A stretch of DNA of 64,000 bases from Ruegeria sp. Ofav3-42 (GTDB lineage Bacteria; Pseudomonadota; Alphaproteobacteria; Rhodobacterales; Rhodobacteraceae). The notes under the pieces are model-generated. The model ran no database searches, was not told the origin of the DNA, and was given only the letters and a program-made list of their open reading frames with translations. The position numbers and the translations under genes are program-made. Each line of letters opens with the position of its first letter. The first letter of the stretch is position 1. The stretch lies in assembly GCF_022347725.1 (NCBI RefSeq), contig NZ_JAKRGB010000003.1, positions 310,001-374,000 on the forward strand, in the 5' to 3' direction. Shown piece after piece: positions 1 through 7,506 of this stretch.

Positions 1-858
1 GCTGAGATCATCGAGCAGATCAAGGATCAGGCGTTCAAACTGGCCAAGGCGTTGAACGTCGTCGGCCTGATGAACGTGCAGTTCGCGATCAAGGACGATG
101 AGATCTACCTGATCGAGGTTAACCCGCGCGCCTCTCGTACCGTGCCGTTTGTGGCCAAAGCAACTGACAGCGCGATTGCCTCGATTGCCTCTCGTGTGAT
201 GGCGGGTGAGAAGCTGTCGAATTTCCCGATGCGCCCGGCTTACAAAGAAGGTCAGGACACCAAGATCGCCGACCAGATGACACTGGCCGACCCGGACATG
301 CCGTGGTTTTCGGTTAAAGAGGCCGTGCTGCCCTTCGCCCGTTTCCCCGGTGTTGATACAATACTCGGCCCCGAGATGCGTTCGACCGGTGAAGTCATGG
401 GTTGGGACCGCGATTTCCCCCGTGCCTTCCTCAAGGCGCAGATGGGCGCAGGTATGGTTCTGCCCTCGTCGGGTCGTGCCTTCATCTCGATCAAGGACGC
501 CGACAAAGGCGCGGCGATGCTTGAGGCCGCGAAGGTTCTGACCGAGCAGGGCTTCTCACTTGTCGCGACACGCGGCACGCAAAGCTGGCTAGAGGAACAG
601 GGCGTTGCCTGTGAAGTTGTCAATAAGGTCTATGAGGGCCGTCCGGACGTGGTCGACATGTTGAAAGACGGTCAGGTGCAGCTGCTGATGAACACCACCG
701 AAGGTGCACAGGCGGTCGAGGACAGCAAGGCCATCCGCTCCATCGCTCTGTACGACAAGATCCCTTACTACACGACCGCCGCTGCAAGCCATGCCGCTGC
801 TTTGGCGATCAAGGCGCAGGCCGAGGGAGATGTCGAGGTGAAATCTCTGCAAGGCTGA
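1..858 (+). CDS. carB: Carbamoyl-phosphate synthase large subunit, C-terminal part (5' end outside window)
   Basis: The reading frame is open from base 1, so about 285 C-terminal residues of a protein normally near 1,100 residues are present. The fragment begins at the end of the second ATP-grasp domain, where the segment IEVNPRASRTVPFV is a CarB hallmark. It continues into the C-terminal MGS-like allosteric domain (about the last 140 residues, from GRAFISIKDADKG), which in known CarB proteins binds UMP, IMP or ornithine. CarB joins two carbamoyl halves from glutamine-derived ammonia, bicarbonate and ATP for pyrimidine and arginine synthesis, with CarA supplying the ammonia. The protein ends DVEVKSLQG and a good terminator follows. 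A decayed copy of this same end lies at 1530-1598. Confidence 0.97.
   Translation, partial: AEIIEQIKDQAFKLAKALNVVGLMNVQFAIKDDEIYLIEVNPRASRTVPFVAKATDSAIASIASRVMAGEKLSNFPMRPAYKEGQDTKIADQMTLADPDMPWFSVKEAVLPFARFPGVDTILGPEMRSTGEVMGWDRDFPRAFLKAQMGAGMVLPSSGRAFISIKDADKGAAMLEAAKVLTEQGFSLVATRGTQSWLEEQGVACEVVNKVYEGRPDVVDMLKDGQVQLLMNTTEGAQAVEDSKAIRSIALYDKIPYYTTAAASHAAALAIKAQAEGDVEVKSLQG
778..858 (+). repeat. carB 3' end, intact copy of a degenerate direct repeat
   Basis: The last 81 bases of carB, encoding AAASHAAALAIK through KSLQG and the stop, are matched imperfectly by 1530-1598. Both copies run to a stop codon at the equivalent place. The longest shared exact block I can see is GCAAGCCATGCCG. Confidence 0.7.
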
Positions 859-893
859 TCGGCCTGAACTTGCTTGCAGACCTGAACGTTTTC

Positions 894-935
894 GCGCGCC
901 CGTTGACCTTATGTCTTCGGGCGCGCATCTTTTCT
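894..935 (+). terminator. Rho-independent terminator of carB
   Basis: Perfect 9-bp inverted repeat GCGCGCCCG (894-902) and CGGGCGCGC (918-926), a 15-nt loop, then a T-rich tail ATCTTTTCT. It lies 35 bases after the carB stop. Confidence 0.85.
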
Positions 936-960
936 GTGATCGAGCAGAAGGAAAAAACAA

Positions 961-1035
961 ATGCGTGGGTTTATGCTTTTGGCCGCACTTTTGACACTTG
1001 CAGCGTGTGATGTCCCTTTGATCCCTTTGATCTGA
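961..1035 (+). CDS. Very small putative lipoprotein (24 residues)
   Basis: An ATG-started frame of 24 codons reads MRGFMLLAALLTLAACDVPLIPLI. It has one positive charge, a hydrophobic core and a lipobox LAAC with Cys16, so the mature peptide would be only nine residues anchored by lipid. A purine-rich stretch (AGAAGGA) lies about 9 bases upstream. The Asp after the Cys would, in enterobacterial rules, favour inner-membrane retention. No function is recognised. Evidence is limited to the signal-like composition and the ribosome-binding site. It sits directly after the carB terminator, so it would need its own promoter or read-through. Confidence 0.5.
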   Translation: MRGFMLLAALLTLAACDVPLIPLI

Positions 1036-1114
1036 GACAGACATCCTAGTCATTTTCGCTTTGCCCCGCCGCTGCATGGGCGCATAGTTCTGATCCAAGC
1101 CAAGCGGAGGAACC

Positions 1115-1525
1115 GTGCGCCTTTACACCACCTATGGAACCAATGACCTGCCACGGGCCATTCGGTTTTACGACGCGATCTTCTCTGTTTTGGAACAGCC
1201 GCGCCTTCCGGGGTGGACCAAGACCCGTGCAGGCTGGGGCACCGAGCCGGAGGCTGGAACAGGGTTTTGGATCTGCAGGCCTTTTGACGGTAGACCCGCC
1301 AACGTGGGCAACGGGACGATGATCGCGTTCCCTGTCCAAAGTGCCGCCAACGTCAGACAGTTCCACGCCGCAGGACTGGAACATGGTGGTACGGATGCGG
1401 GTGTGCCGGGCACAAGGGACTATTACGCATCTGATTTCTATGTCACTTATCTGCGCGACCCCGACGGGAACAAGCTGTCCTGTTTTTACTATCACTATGA
1501 CCCAGCGCAGGATCCGGGCGACTAA
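1115..1525 (+). CDS. VOC-superfamily (glyoxalase/bleomycin-resistance-like) protein
   Basis: A 136-residue single-domain protein of the vicinal-oxygen-chelate fold. It opens with the repeat pattern typical of the family (LPRAIRFYDAIF) and ends with the second-repeat signature YVTYLRDPDGNKLSCF. Families of this type include glyoxalase I relatives and metal-dependent dioxygenase-like proteins, and the substrate cannot be told from sequence. The start is GTG at 1115, chosen because GCGGAGG lies 4 bases upstream and the N terminus then begins at the first VOC strand. Four bases after its stop begins a degraded copy of the carB 3' end, which suggests the gene arrived as an insertion next to carB. 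Confidence 0.85.
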   Translation: MRLYTTYGTNDLPRAIRFYDAIFSVLEQPRLPGWTKTRAGWGTEPEAGTGFWICRPFDGRPANVGNGTMIAFPVQSAANVRQFHAAGLEHGGTDAGVPGTRDYYASDFYVTYLRDPDGNKLSCFYYHYDPAQDPGD

Positions 1526-1529
1526 ACAA

Positions 1530-1598
1530 GCCGCCGCAAGCCATGCCGTTTTGCTGGCAATCAAGACGCTAAGCGATGTGAAATCGCCAAAAGAATAA
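1530..1598 (+). pseudogene. Vestigial second copy of the carB 3' end
   Basis: This stretch, in one frame, encodes AAASHAVLLAIKTLSDVKSPKE followed by a stop. The true carB ends AAASHAAALAIKAQAEGDVEVKSLQG. The AAASHA, LAIK, DV and VKS blocks and the stop position align, with two small in-frame deletions. No start codon or rest of carB is attached, so it is a remnant and not a gene. The simplest explanation is that DNA carrying the VOC gene entered at the carB end by recombination with a related carB, leaving a displaced old end. Confidence 0.65.
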
Positions 1599-1609
1599 AG
1601 GCAACGACA

Positions 1610-2741
1610 TTGAATGTGCAGAGCCATCCCGTTCTTGCCTCCAGTAGCCTGACGGAACTCGGGCTGCGGCGCGAGATGAAACCGGGCCATACCGGCCCGG
1701 GCTATACCGAACACGTCTATGATTACGACACCTTCTGGTATGACGCTTTCTGGGACAAAGGCCGCCTGACGATCATTTGCCCCAAGCTGTTCGGCCTGTA
1801 TGACGTTATCCGCGAAGGTCAGTTTTTTACTGGATGGCAAACGGGTCCGGAATACCCGCCTGAAGCCGCATGAATTCTATGATGCCCTGATCATTCGCTC
1901 CTCAGACCGGCCCCAGACTCTCGGGTTCGAATGGGGCGGCGCAAGTGTCGAATCTGCGGTAAATTCCGTTCAGAAGGACTCGACCCCTAATACCGGGAAA
2001 AACGTGGCCGTGACCCTGTCTCGCGATAACGACCTGACCTGGATCGAAGATTTCGCCCGCTACCATTGCCAGGTGCATGGGCTGGAACAGATCTTGTTCT
2101 TCGACAATGCCTCGTCCCGGTATGGGCTGGGTGACATCCGCGAGGCGCTGAGGCAGGGCGGCATCAACAACCCTATCGTTCTGTCTGCCCCGTTTCGGTA
2201 CGGTGTTGTTTCACAAGACAGGAAGGGCAAGGCGCGCTTCAACACAATATTTCTGCAGACCGCGCTGCTGAACATTGCCCGCTTGCGGTTCCTCTCTCTC
2301 GCGCGCGCTGTTCTGCAGTGCGACATTGATGAACTGGTCTGGTGCCAAAATGAGTCGATCTTTGACCTGACCCAAAAGCGGCCGACCGGTTTCGTTCGTC
2401 TGGACGTAGGGTGGCGATACCCGGATGCAGGCCGCACCGAGGGCTTCCGGCACTCCGATCACGTCCGCAAATTACGCGGAGACGAGCTGTGCAGGGCCAA
2501 GTACTGTATTGCGCCTTCGGGGCCGCTTTGGTTCACATCATGGCACGTCCATACGATCGGATTACTCAGGTCGCACGGCAGCCTGATCACTCCGAAGGAT
2601 AGCGGCATCTGGCATTGCAAGGCGATCACCTCGAGCGCCTGGCGGAACTATGACGCCAGTGCCTTATCCAATTACGAGTTGGCGCCCAAAACAAAGGCGG
2701 CGTTTAACGGTGTCGACTGGTCAAAAAACCCGGCCGGATAG
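1610..2741 (+). pseudogene. Glycosyltransferase (family 2/92-like) split by a +1 frameshift
   Basis: Two frames together make one protein of about 376 residues. The first (TTG at 1610, AAAGG upstream) ends near 1873. The second continues from about 1829 to 2741. They join naturally at the six-T run at 1823-1828: with five Ts the product would read REGQFLLDGKRVRNTRLKPHEF. The second part has the look of a GT-A glycosyltransferase, with AVTLSRDNDLTWIEDFARYH (nucleotide-sugar entry) and CDIDELVW as the DxD-type metal site. Such proteins in this group often decorate surface polysaccharides. Either the gene is inactive, the sequence has a homopolymer error, or slippage occurs. Confidence 0.75.
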
Positions 2742-2757
2742 GACGCCGGCCGGGTTT
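2723..2757 (-). terminator. Terminator of the RND operon, overlapping the convergent glycosyltransferase stop
   Basis: Perfect 12-bp inverted repeat AAACCCGGCCGG (2726-2737) and CCGGCCGGGTTT (2746-2757) with an 8-nt loop. Read on the minus strand it is followed by six Ts, fitting the end of the efflux operon at 2778. The plus-strand stop codon (2739-2741) lies in the loop, so the hairpin may serve both directions. Confidence 0.85.
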
Positions 2758-2777
2758 GAACAGTTTTGGGGGTTTGC

Positions 2778-5700
2778 TTAAGCCGCTGCCGCTTTCAGTT
2801 CACGCTTTTCGTCCCGTGCGAAGAAAATCATGTAGAACACTGGTGCCGCGACCATCGTCAGGATCGTTGCGAAGGCCAGGCCACCCATGATCGTCACCGC
2901 CATGGACTTGAAGAACGCATCCGTCAGCAGCGGCGCCATGCCAAGAATGGTGGTGATCGCCGCCAGCATCACGGGGCGCAGACGCGAGACCGAAGCTTCG
3001 ATGATCGACTCGCGCAAACCTTTGCCGGTCTCGCGGACCAGATCGATTTCCTCGACCAGAACGATACCGTTCTTGATCAGCATCCCCGACAGGCTGAGCA
3101 GACCCAGCAACGCGGTGAATGTGAACGGCAGACCCGTACCCAACAGACCGATGACAACGCCGTTGACGGACATCGGCACTAGCAGCCAGATGATGATTGG
3201 CTGACGTACCGCGTTGAAGATCAGCACTGAAATCAGCACCATGATCAACAAACTTACCGGCAACTGACGGCCCAGACTTTCGTTTGCCTCACCCGCATTT
3301 TCGAACTCGCCACCCCATTCCATGCGATAACCCGCTGGCAGCTCCATTTCTTCGATGGCAGCGCGCACTTCCGAATGAACCTGAGCTGCCGTCATGCCCG
3401 CCGGGATTTCCGCCCCAACGGTGATGGTCAGCACCCGGTCACGGCGATGAACCAGCGTGTTGAGCGACTGGTATTCAAACCCGTCGACCATTTGTTCGAT
3501 TGGCACAAACTTTTCAGACTGGTCCGAATACACCACCTGATCGACGATTGAGTAATCTCCGTCCGCCGGGCGGCGGATAATGATCGGAATCAGGCGATCA
3601 CGTTCACGGAAGACCCCCGCCCTGACCCCATCGGTCGAGAACTGCAGCGTCCCGGCGATATCCTCGCGGGTGACACCGGCCGTCTGCGCACGCTCTGTCG
3701 CGTAGATGGGCTGGACCGCCAGCTCTTTCTCGCGCCAGTCCTGATAGACATGCAAGGCATTCTCGGACGCGTCGCGCATCCGTAGGATCGCTTCATCCGC
3801 AAGCTGCCTCAGCACGACCGGATCACTGCCGGAGAACCGCGCCTGGATCGGGTCGCCCCCGCCGGGGCCAAAGATCAGACGTTTGGTGCGGAACTCGCCT
3901 TCGGGGAATTGCGCTGAACCAAATGCCTCAAGATCCGCCTGCAATGCAGGGATGTCGTCCAGTGTTTCCGTGCGGATGATCATATGGCCATAGCTTGGGT
4001 TTGGTTTCTCCGCCGAATAGGTCAACAGGAACCGGGTTGCACCCTGCCCCACGAACGTAGTGACGGCAACGACATCATTACGCTTGTCCAGCCATTCCTC
4101 GAACACGGCCATGTCCTCGGCTGTGCGCGCGATGGGCGTGCCTTGCGGCAGTTTGTAATGCACGAAGAACAGCGGAGTATTGGAATCCGGGAAAAACTGC
4201 TGCTTCACCAATCCGAACCCGGCAAAACAAGCGACCGTAACGCCGACCAAACCAGCGACGACAAGCCAGCGGAACCGAAGCGCCCAGCGCAGGATGCTGC
4301 CGTAGACCCGGAACATAATTCCACCATAGGCATCCACGGCCCCCTCTTCGCCCTGCTTGAAGAAGTAGTGACCCAGCATCGGTGTTACCGTCAAAGCCAG
4401 CACCCAGCTCAGCAGCAACGATATACCGATCACGGCGAACAGCGAGAACAGGAACTCACCCGTAGCATCAGGACTAAGACCGATCCCCGCAAAGGCCATG
4501 ATCCCGATAACCGTCGCGCCCAACAGCGGAATTTGCGTTTTCGAGGCCGCCTCGTCCGCCGCATCGCGCGAATTTTTGCCGCGCAACATGGCGATCTGCA
4601 TGCCTTCGGCGACAACGATAGCGTTGTCCACCAACATCCCCATCGCAATGATCAGCGCCCCAAGCGAAATCCGCTCCATCTCGATCGAGAACATCGACAT
4701 GAACAGCAGCGTGCCCACCACGGTCAGCAACAGGGTCGAGCCCACAACTACGGCTGCGCGCCACCCCATGAACAGCGCCAGTACCACAACCACGATGGTC
4801 ACGGACATGGCAAGGTTCACCAAAAAGTCGTTCGAGGCCTGCTCGACCACGACGTGCTGCTGGTAGATCGGCAGGATTTCAACGCCAAACGGGATCTGCG
4901 AATCCAGTTCGGCGAATTTTTCATCCGCGCGCTTGCCCACCTCGACAATGTTTTCCGTAGACAGACCCGCAATGCCCAGCGTGAAGGCTTCGGTGCCGTT
5001 GAACCGGATCATCACGTCCGGGTCGGTCTGGCGGTCGCGATACACGTTGGACATGTCGAACAGGTTGATCACCTGCCCCTGCGAGCCGACGGACAGACCA
5101 GCAATTGCCGAAACACTATCCGACCCTTCAGCGGTCAGGATGGTCGTGCGGTCATTTTCCGACCGGACCGACCCCGACGCGTTCACGGAATCCGCATTGG
5201 CGATGGCTTCGTTGATGGACTGAAGCGGCACATTCTGGTTCACCGAGATGGCCAGATCCGGTTCGACAAAGATCGCCTCTTGTGGCAATCCCATCACCTC
5301 GACATCTGCAACGCCGTCCACGGTCAGCAACTCGCGCCGCAGGAAGGTCGACAACTCGTGCTTTTCAGCGTCCGAGAACCCATCGGCGGTTACGGCATAG
5401 AATAGGCCAAACACATCGCCGAACCGGTCATTGACCAGCGGCTGTTGCACACCAGACGGCAGGCCACGCGCCGTATCACGCACCTTGGCACGTAGTTTGG
5501 TCCAGATCTCCGGCAGCTCGGCGCCATCATAGGTCGATTTGATCTCAACCTCGATCAGAGACAAGCCAGGCTGGTTCACGGATGTAATCGTATCGACCTC
5601 ACCCATTTGCTGGATGGCGGATTCCAGAGGTTCCGACACTTCCAGCGCCACCTGCTCGGCTGTTGCTCCGGGGTACTGGGTCGCGATGACCGCGTTCTTG

Positions 5701-5825
5701 ATGGTGAAGGCCGGGTCTTCGAGACGCCCGAGCGAAAGGAAGCCCCAGATACCGCCAAACAAGGCGATCAGGATGATCAGCCACGTATAGATCGGGCGAT
5801 CAATGGATGCGCGCGCAATGTTCAT
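2778..5825 (-). CDS. RND-superfamily efflux permease (AcrB-like inner-membrane pump)
   Basis: A 1,015-residue proton-driven pump, the usual length for the family. The first membrane helix (about residues 13-31) is followed by SLGRLEDPAF, then two large periplasmic loops and the helix clusters expected of twelve membrane segments. The proton-relay helix reads MGMLVDNAIVV, with Asp400 but Asn401 where AcrB has two aspartates. The partner lysine helix is kept (GMLIKNGIVLVEEID). The pump would work with the adaptor encoded just upstream and an outer-membrane TolC-type channel encoded elsewhere. The substrate is unknown. It is the last gene of a marR-adaptor-pump operon, separated from the adaptor by 11 bases. 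Confidence 0.95.
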   Translation of the reverse strand: MNIARASIDRPIYTWLIILIALFGGIWGFLSLGRLEDPAFTIKNAVIATQYPGATAEQVALEVSEPLESAIQQMGEVDTITSVNQPGLSLIEVEIKSTYDGAELPEIWTKLRAKVRDTARGLPSGVQQPLVNDRFGDVFGLFYAVTADGFSDAEKHELSTFLRRELLTVDGVADVEVMGLPQEAIFVEPDLAISVNQNVPLQSINEAIANADSVNASGSVRSENDRTTILTAEGSDSVSAIAGLSVGSQGQVINLFDMSNVYRDRQTDPDVMIRFNGTEAFTLGIAGLSTENIVEVGKRADEKFAELDSQIPFGVEILPIYQQHVVVEQASNDFLVNLAMSVTIVVVVLALFMGWRAAVVVGSTLLLTVVGTLLFMSMFSIEMERISLGALIIAMGMLVDNAIVVAEGMQIAMLRGKNSRDAADEAASKTQIPLLGATVIGIMAFAGIGLSPDATGEFLFSLFAVIGISLLLSWVLALTVTPMLGHYFFKQGEEGAVDAYGGIMFRVYGSILRWALRFRWLVVAGLVGVTVACFAGFGLVKQQFFPDSNTPLFFVHYKLPQGTPIARTAEDMAVFEEWLDKRNDVVAVTTFVGQGATRFLLTYSAEKPNPSYGHMIIRTETLDDIPALQADLEAFGSAQFPEGEFRTKRLIFGPGGGDPIQARFSGSDPVVLRQLADEAILRMRDASENALHVYQDWREKELAVQPIYATERAQTAGVTREDIAGTLQFSTDGVRAGVFRERDRLIPIIIRRPADGDYSIVDQVVYSDQSEKFVPIEQMVDGFEYQSLNTLVHRRDRVLTITVGAEIPAGMTAAQVHSEVRAAIEEMELPAGYRMEWGGEFENAGEANESLGRQLPVSLLIMVLISVLIFNAVRQPIIIWLLVPMSVNGVVIGLLGTGLPFTFTALLGLLSLSGMLIKNGIVLVEEIDLVRETGKGLRESIIEASVSRLRPVMLAAITTILGMAPLLTDAFFKSMAVTIMGGLAFATILTMVAAPVFYMIFFARDEKRELKAAAA

Positions 5826-5836
5826 CGATCCGCCCT

Positions 5837-6874
5837 TCAGTTTGCAAAGCCGGCAAAACGGCGCGCGGCTTGACCGTCGGTCAGCGCGCCGCCGCCTGCA
5901 ACGACGATCTCATCGCCGTCGTTCAAGCCGGTCAGAACCCGAACCTCGCCCGTCTGCGTCGGTTCGATGGTCACCGGCACTAGGCGCACCGAACCTTCGT
6001 CGGCTCCGACTGGCGAAAACACCATGACTCCCAGTTCACCGTTCGCGCCGGAAACGATCGCGGTGGCCGGAACAACGATTCCGGTCCGGCTGTCCTGAAC
6101 CTGAACGTTCACGGTTACCGACGAGCCTGGCAAAATCTGCAACCCCTCGGGCGGTGTCAGGCCGAACTGAATGCGGAATGTTTGCCCCACGCTGGACGAT
6201 TCCGCATCAAACTCGCGGATTTGCAGCGGAAAGACCTCGTCGCTGACCGGAAATTTCGCGGTGATCGAGATATCGTCTTCCTGCCCAGAGCGCTGAAACA
6301 GAATTTCCGGAACGTCCACTTCGATCCGTAATTCGGACATATCGTGGATACGCACGATCGGAGCGCCCGCGGAAACGGTGGTGAAGGATTCGACCGTGCG
6401 GCGCGAGACCAGAGCGTCAAAAGGCGCTGTCAGCGTGGCATGTTCCAGATCGTATTCAGCGTCGCGCACTGCGATGTCCGCCAGTTGCGCTTCGGTCTCC
6501 GCGTCGTCCACAGCGACTTGGCTGGCGGTTGTTCCGCGCAGGCGAGACAGGCGGGCGACGGTACGATCAGCTTGGTCCTTTTGCAGCACGGCCCGGTCAT
6601 AGCGGCGCTGGAACGGTTCCTGATCCAGCTGCGCGATCAACTCGCCCTTGGGAATCACGAACCCTTCGGTCACCGGCATTTCGACGATTTGTCCAGCTAC
6701 CTGAAAGGCCAGATCGACCGTTTGCCGGGCGGCAACGCGGCCAAAGAACTGGCGCGAGAAACCCGGTGAGGTTTCCTCGACCACCATTAGTTTCACAGGT
6801 TTGGCCGTATCCTGCGCCAAGGCAGTCGTGGCGATTACGGTCAGAGCAACGCTCAGAACAGAGAAGAGTTTCAT
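5837..6874 (-). CDS. RND efflux periplasmic adaptor (membrane fusion protein)
   Basis: A 345-residue adaptor with a cleavable signal peptide (MKLFSVLSVALTVIATTALA before Gln21). After it come the barrel/lipoyl halves (VAGQIVEMPVTEGFVIPKGELIAQLD near residues 65-90, and LTAPFDALVSRRTVE after the hairpin), a short alpha-helical hairpin with heptad pattern, and a C-terminal beta domain (VVPATAIV, GLNDGDEIVVAG). It links the inner-membrane pump to an outer-membrane channel. The ATG overlaps the stop of the marR-type gene by 4 bases (6871-6874), so translation of regulator and adaptor is probably coupled. Confidence 0.93.
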   Translation of the reverse strand: MKLFSVLSVALTVIATTALAQDTAKPVKLMVVEETSPGFSRQFFGRVAARQTVDLAFQVAGQIVEMPVTEGFVIPKGELIAQLDQEPFQRRYDRAVLQKDQADRTVARLSRLRGTTASQVAVDDAETEAQLADIAVRDAEYDLEHATLTAPFDALVSRRTVESFTTVSAGAPIVRIHDMSELRIEVDVPEILFQRSGQEDDISITAKFPVSDEVFPLQIREFDAESSSVGQTFRIQFGLTPPEGLQILPGSSVTVNVQVQDSRTGIVVPATAIVSGANGELGVMVFSPVGADEGSVRLVPVTIEPTQTGEVRVLTGLNDGDEIVVAGGGALTDGQAARRFAGFAN

Positions 6875-7338
6875 TTCTTCAATCCCTCAGGAATTCCTGT
6901 TTTCATTATGTTTTCCCGGATCTTCCGGGCTAGTCGTGCGAACTCGGCAGTCTCATCAGCGTCCAGACCCGAAGCACGCCGGAACGAATCCCCTGCCTCG
7001 GACAACAGCATCTGCCGCATCTCAAGCCCCTTTTCGCTAAGAACCAGCAACCACGCGCGACGATCTTCGGGGTCGCGCTGCCGGGTCAGATATCCCGCCG
7101 CTTCCAGCGCATCGGCAGTCGACGTGATGGTCGATGGCACCGTCAGCATGTCTGCCGCCAGAACGCCCATGCGCTTGGGTTGATCCAGCTTGACCATCAT
7201 GTGGCATTCCTGATGGCTCAGCTCGACCTCAAGCGCATCCAAGCTTTCTTCCAGCTTCCAATAGAGTGCGTAGACCCCCATCATTGCCTGCACTTCGGGG
7301 CTGAGGCGTCTGACCAAAGCGCTGTCGTCGTATGTCAT
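6871..7338 (-). CDS. MarR-family transcriptional regulator of the efflux operon
   Basis: A 155-residue winged-helix protein. The DNA-recognition region (LAADMLTVPSTITSTADALEAAGYL) is followed by the wing RDPEDRRAWLLVLSEKG, which carries the Asp-Arg pair typical of MarR proteins. It is the first gene of the operon and overlaps the adaptor gene, so it most likely represses its own operon and responds to a pump substrate. The start is set at ATG 7338. A TTG at 7395 would add 19 residues, and neither has a clear Shine-Dalgarno site. A small inverted repeat at 7407-7421 could be its operator. Confidence 0.88.
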   Translation of the reverse strand: MTYDDSALVRRLSPEVQAMMGVYALYWKLEESLDALEVELSHQECHMMVKLDQPKRMGVLAADMLTVPSTITSTADALEAAGYLTRQRDPEDRRAWLLVLSEKGLEMRQMLLSEAGDSFRRASGLDADETAEFARLARKIRENIMKTGIPEGLKK

Positions 7339-7406
7339 GGGCGAATCCGTTTGCGATTTCGGCTTCGCATATACTTCGAAAAATGAACTATTCAAGAAGT
7401 GAAGTT

Positions 7407-7421
7407 GATTTAGTCGAAATC
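7407..7421. promoter_or_regulatory. Candidate MarR operator
   Basis: Inverted repeat GATTT-N5-AAATC in the 168-bp gap between the marR-type gene and the divergent KAS III-like gene. Position fits self-repression, but the arms are short and AT-rich, so chance is possible. Confidence 0.3.
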
Positions 7422-7506
7422 TTTAATATTCCCTTGGGTCAACCTCTCTTGATCTAACCCATTGATGACTGCATTTTGGGCAAATCCGAAACATTCAGGT
7501 TCTATC

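Noticed and set aside
3984..5405. A 473-codon open frame opposite the RND permease
   Set aside because: His/Arg/Gln-rich shadow of a strongly conserved gene, with no recognisable motif.
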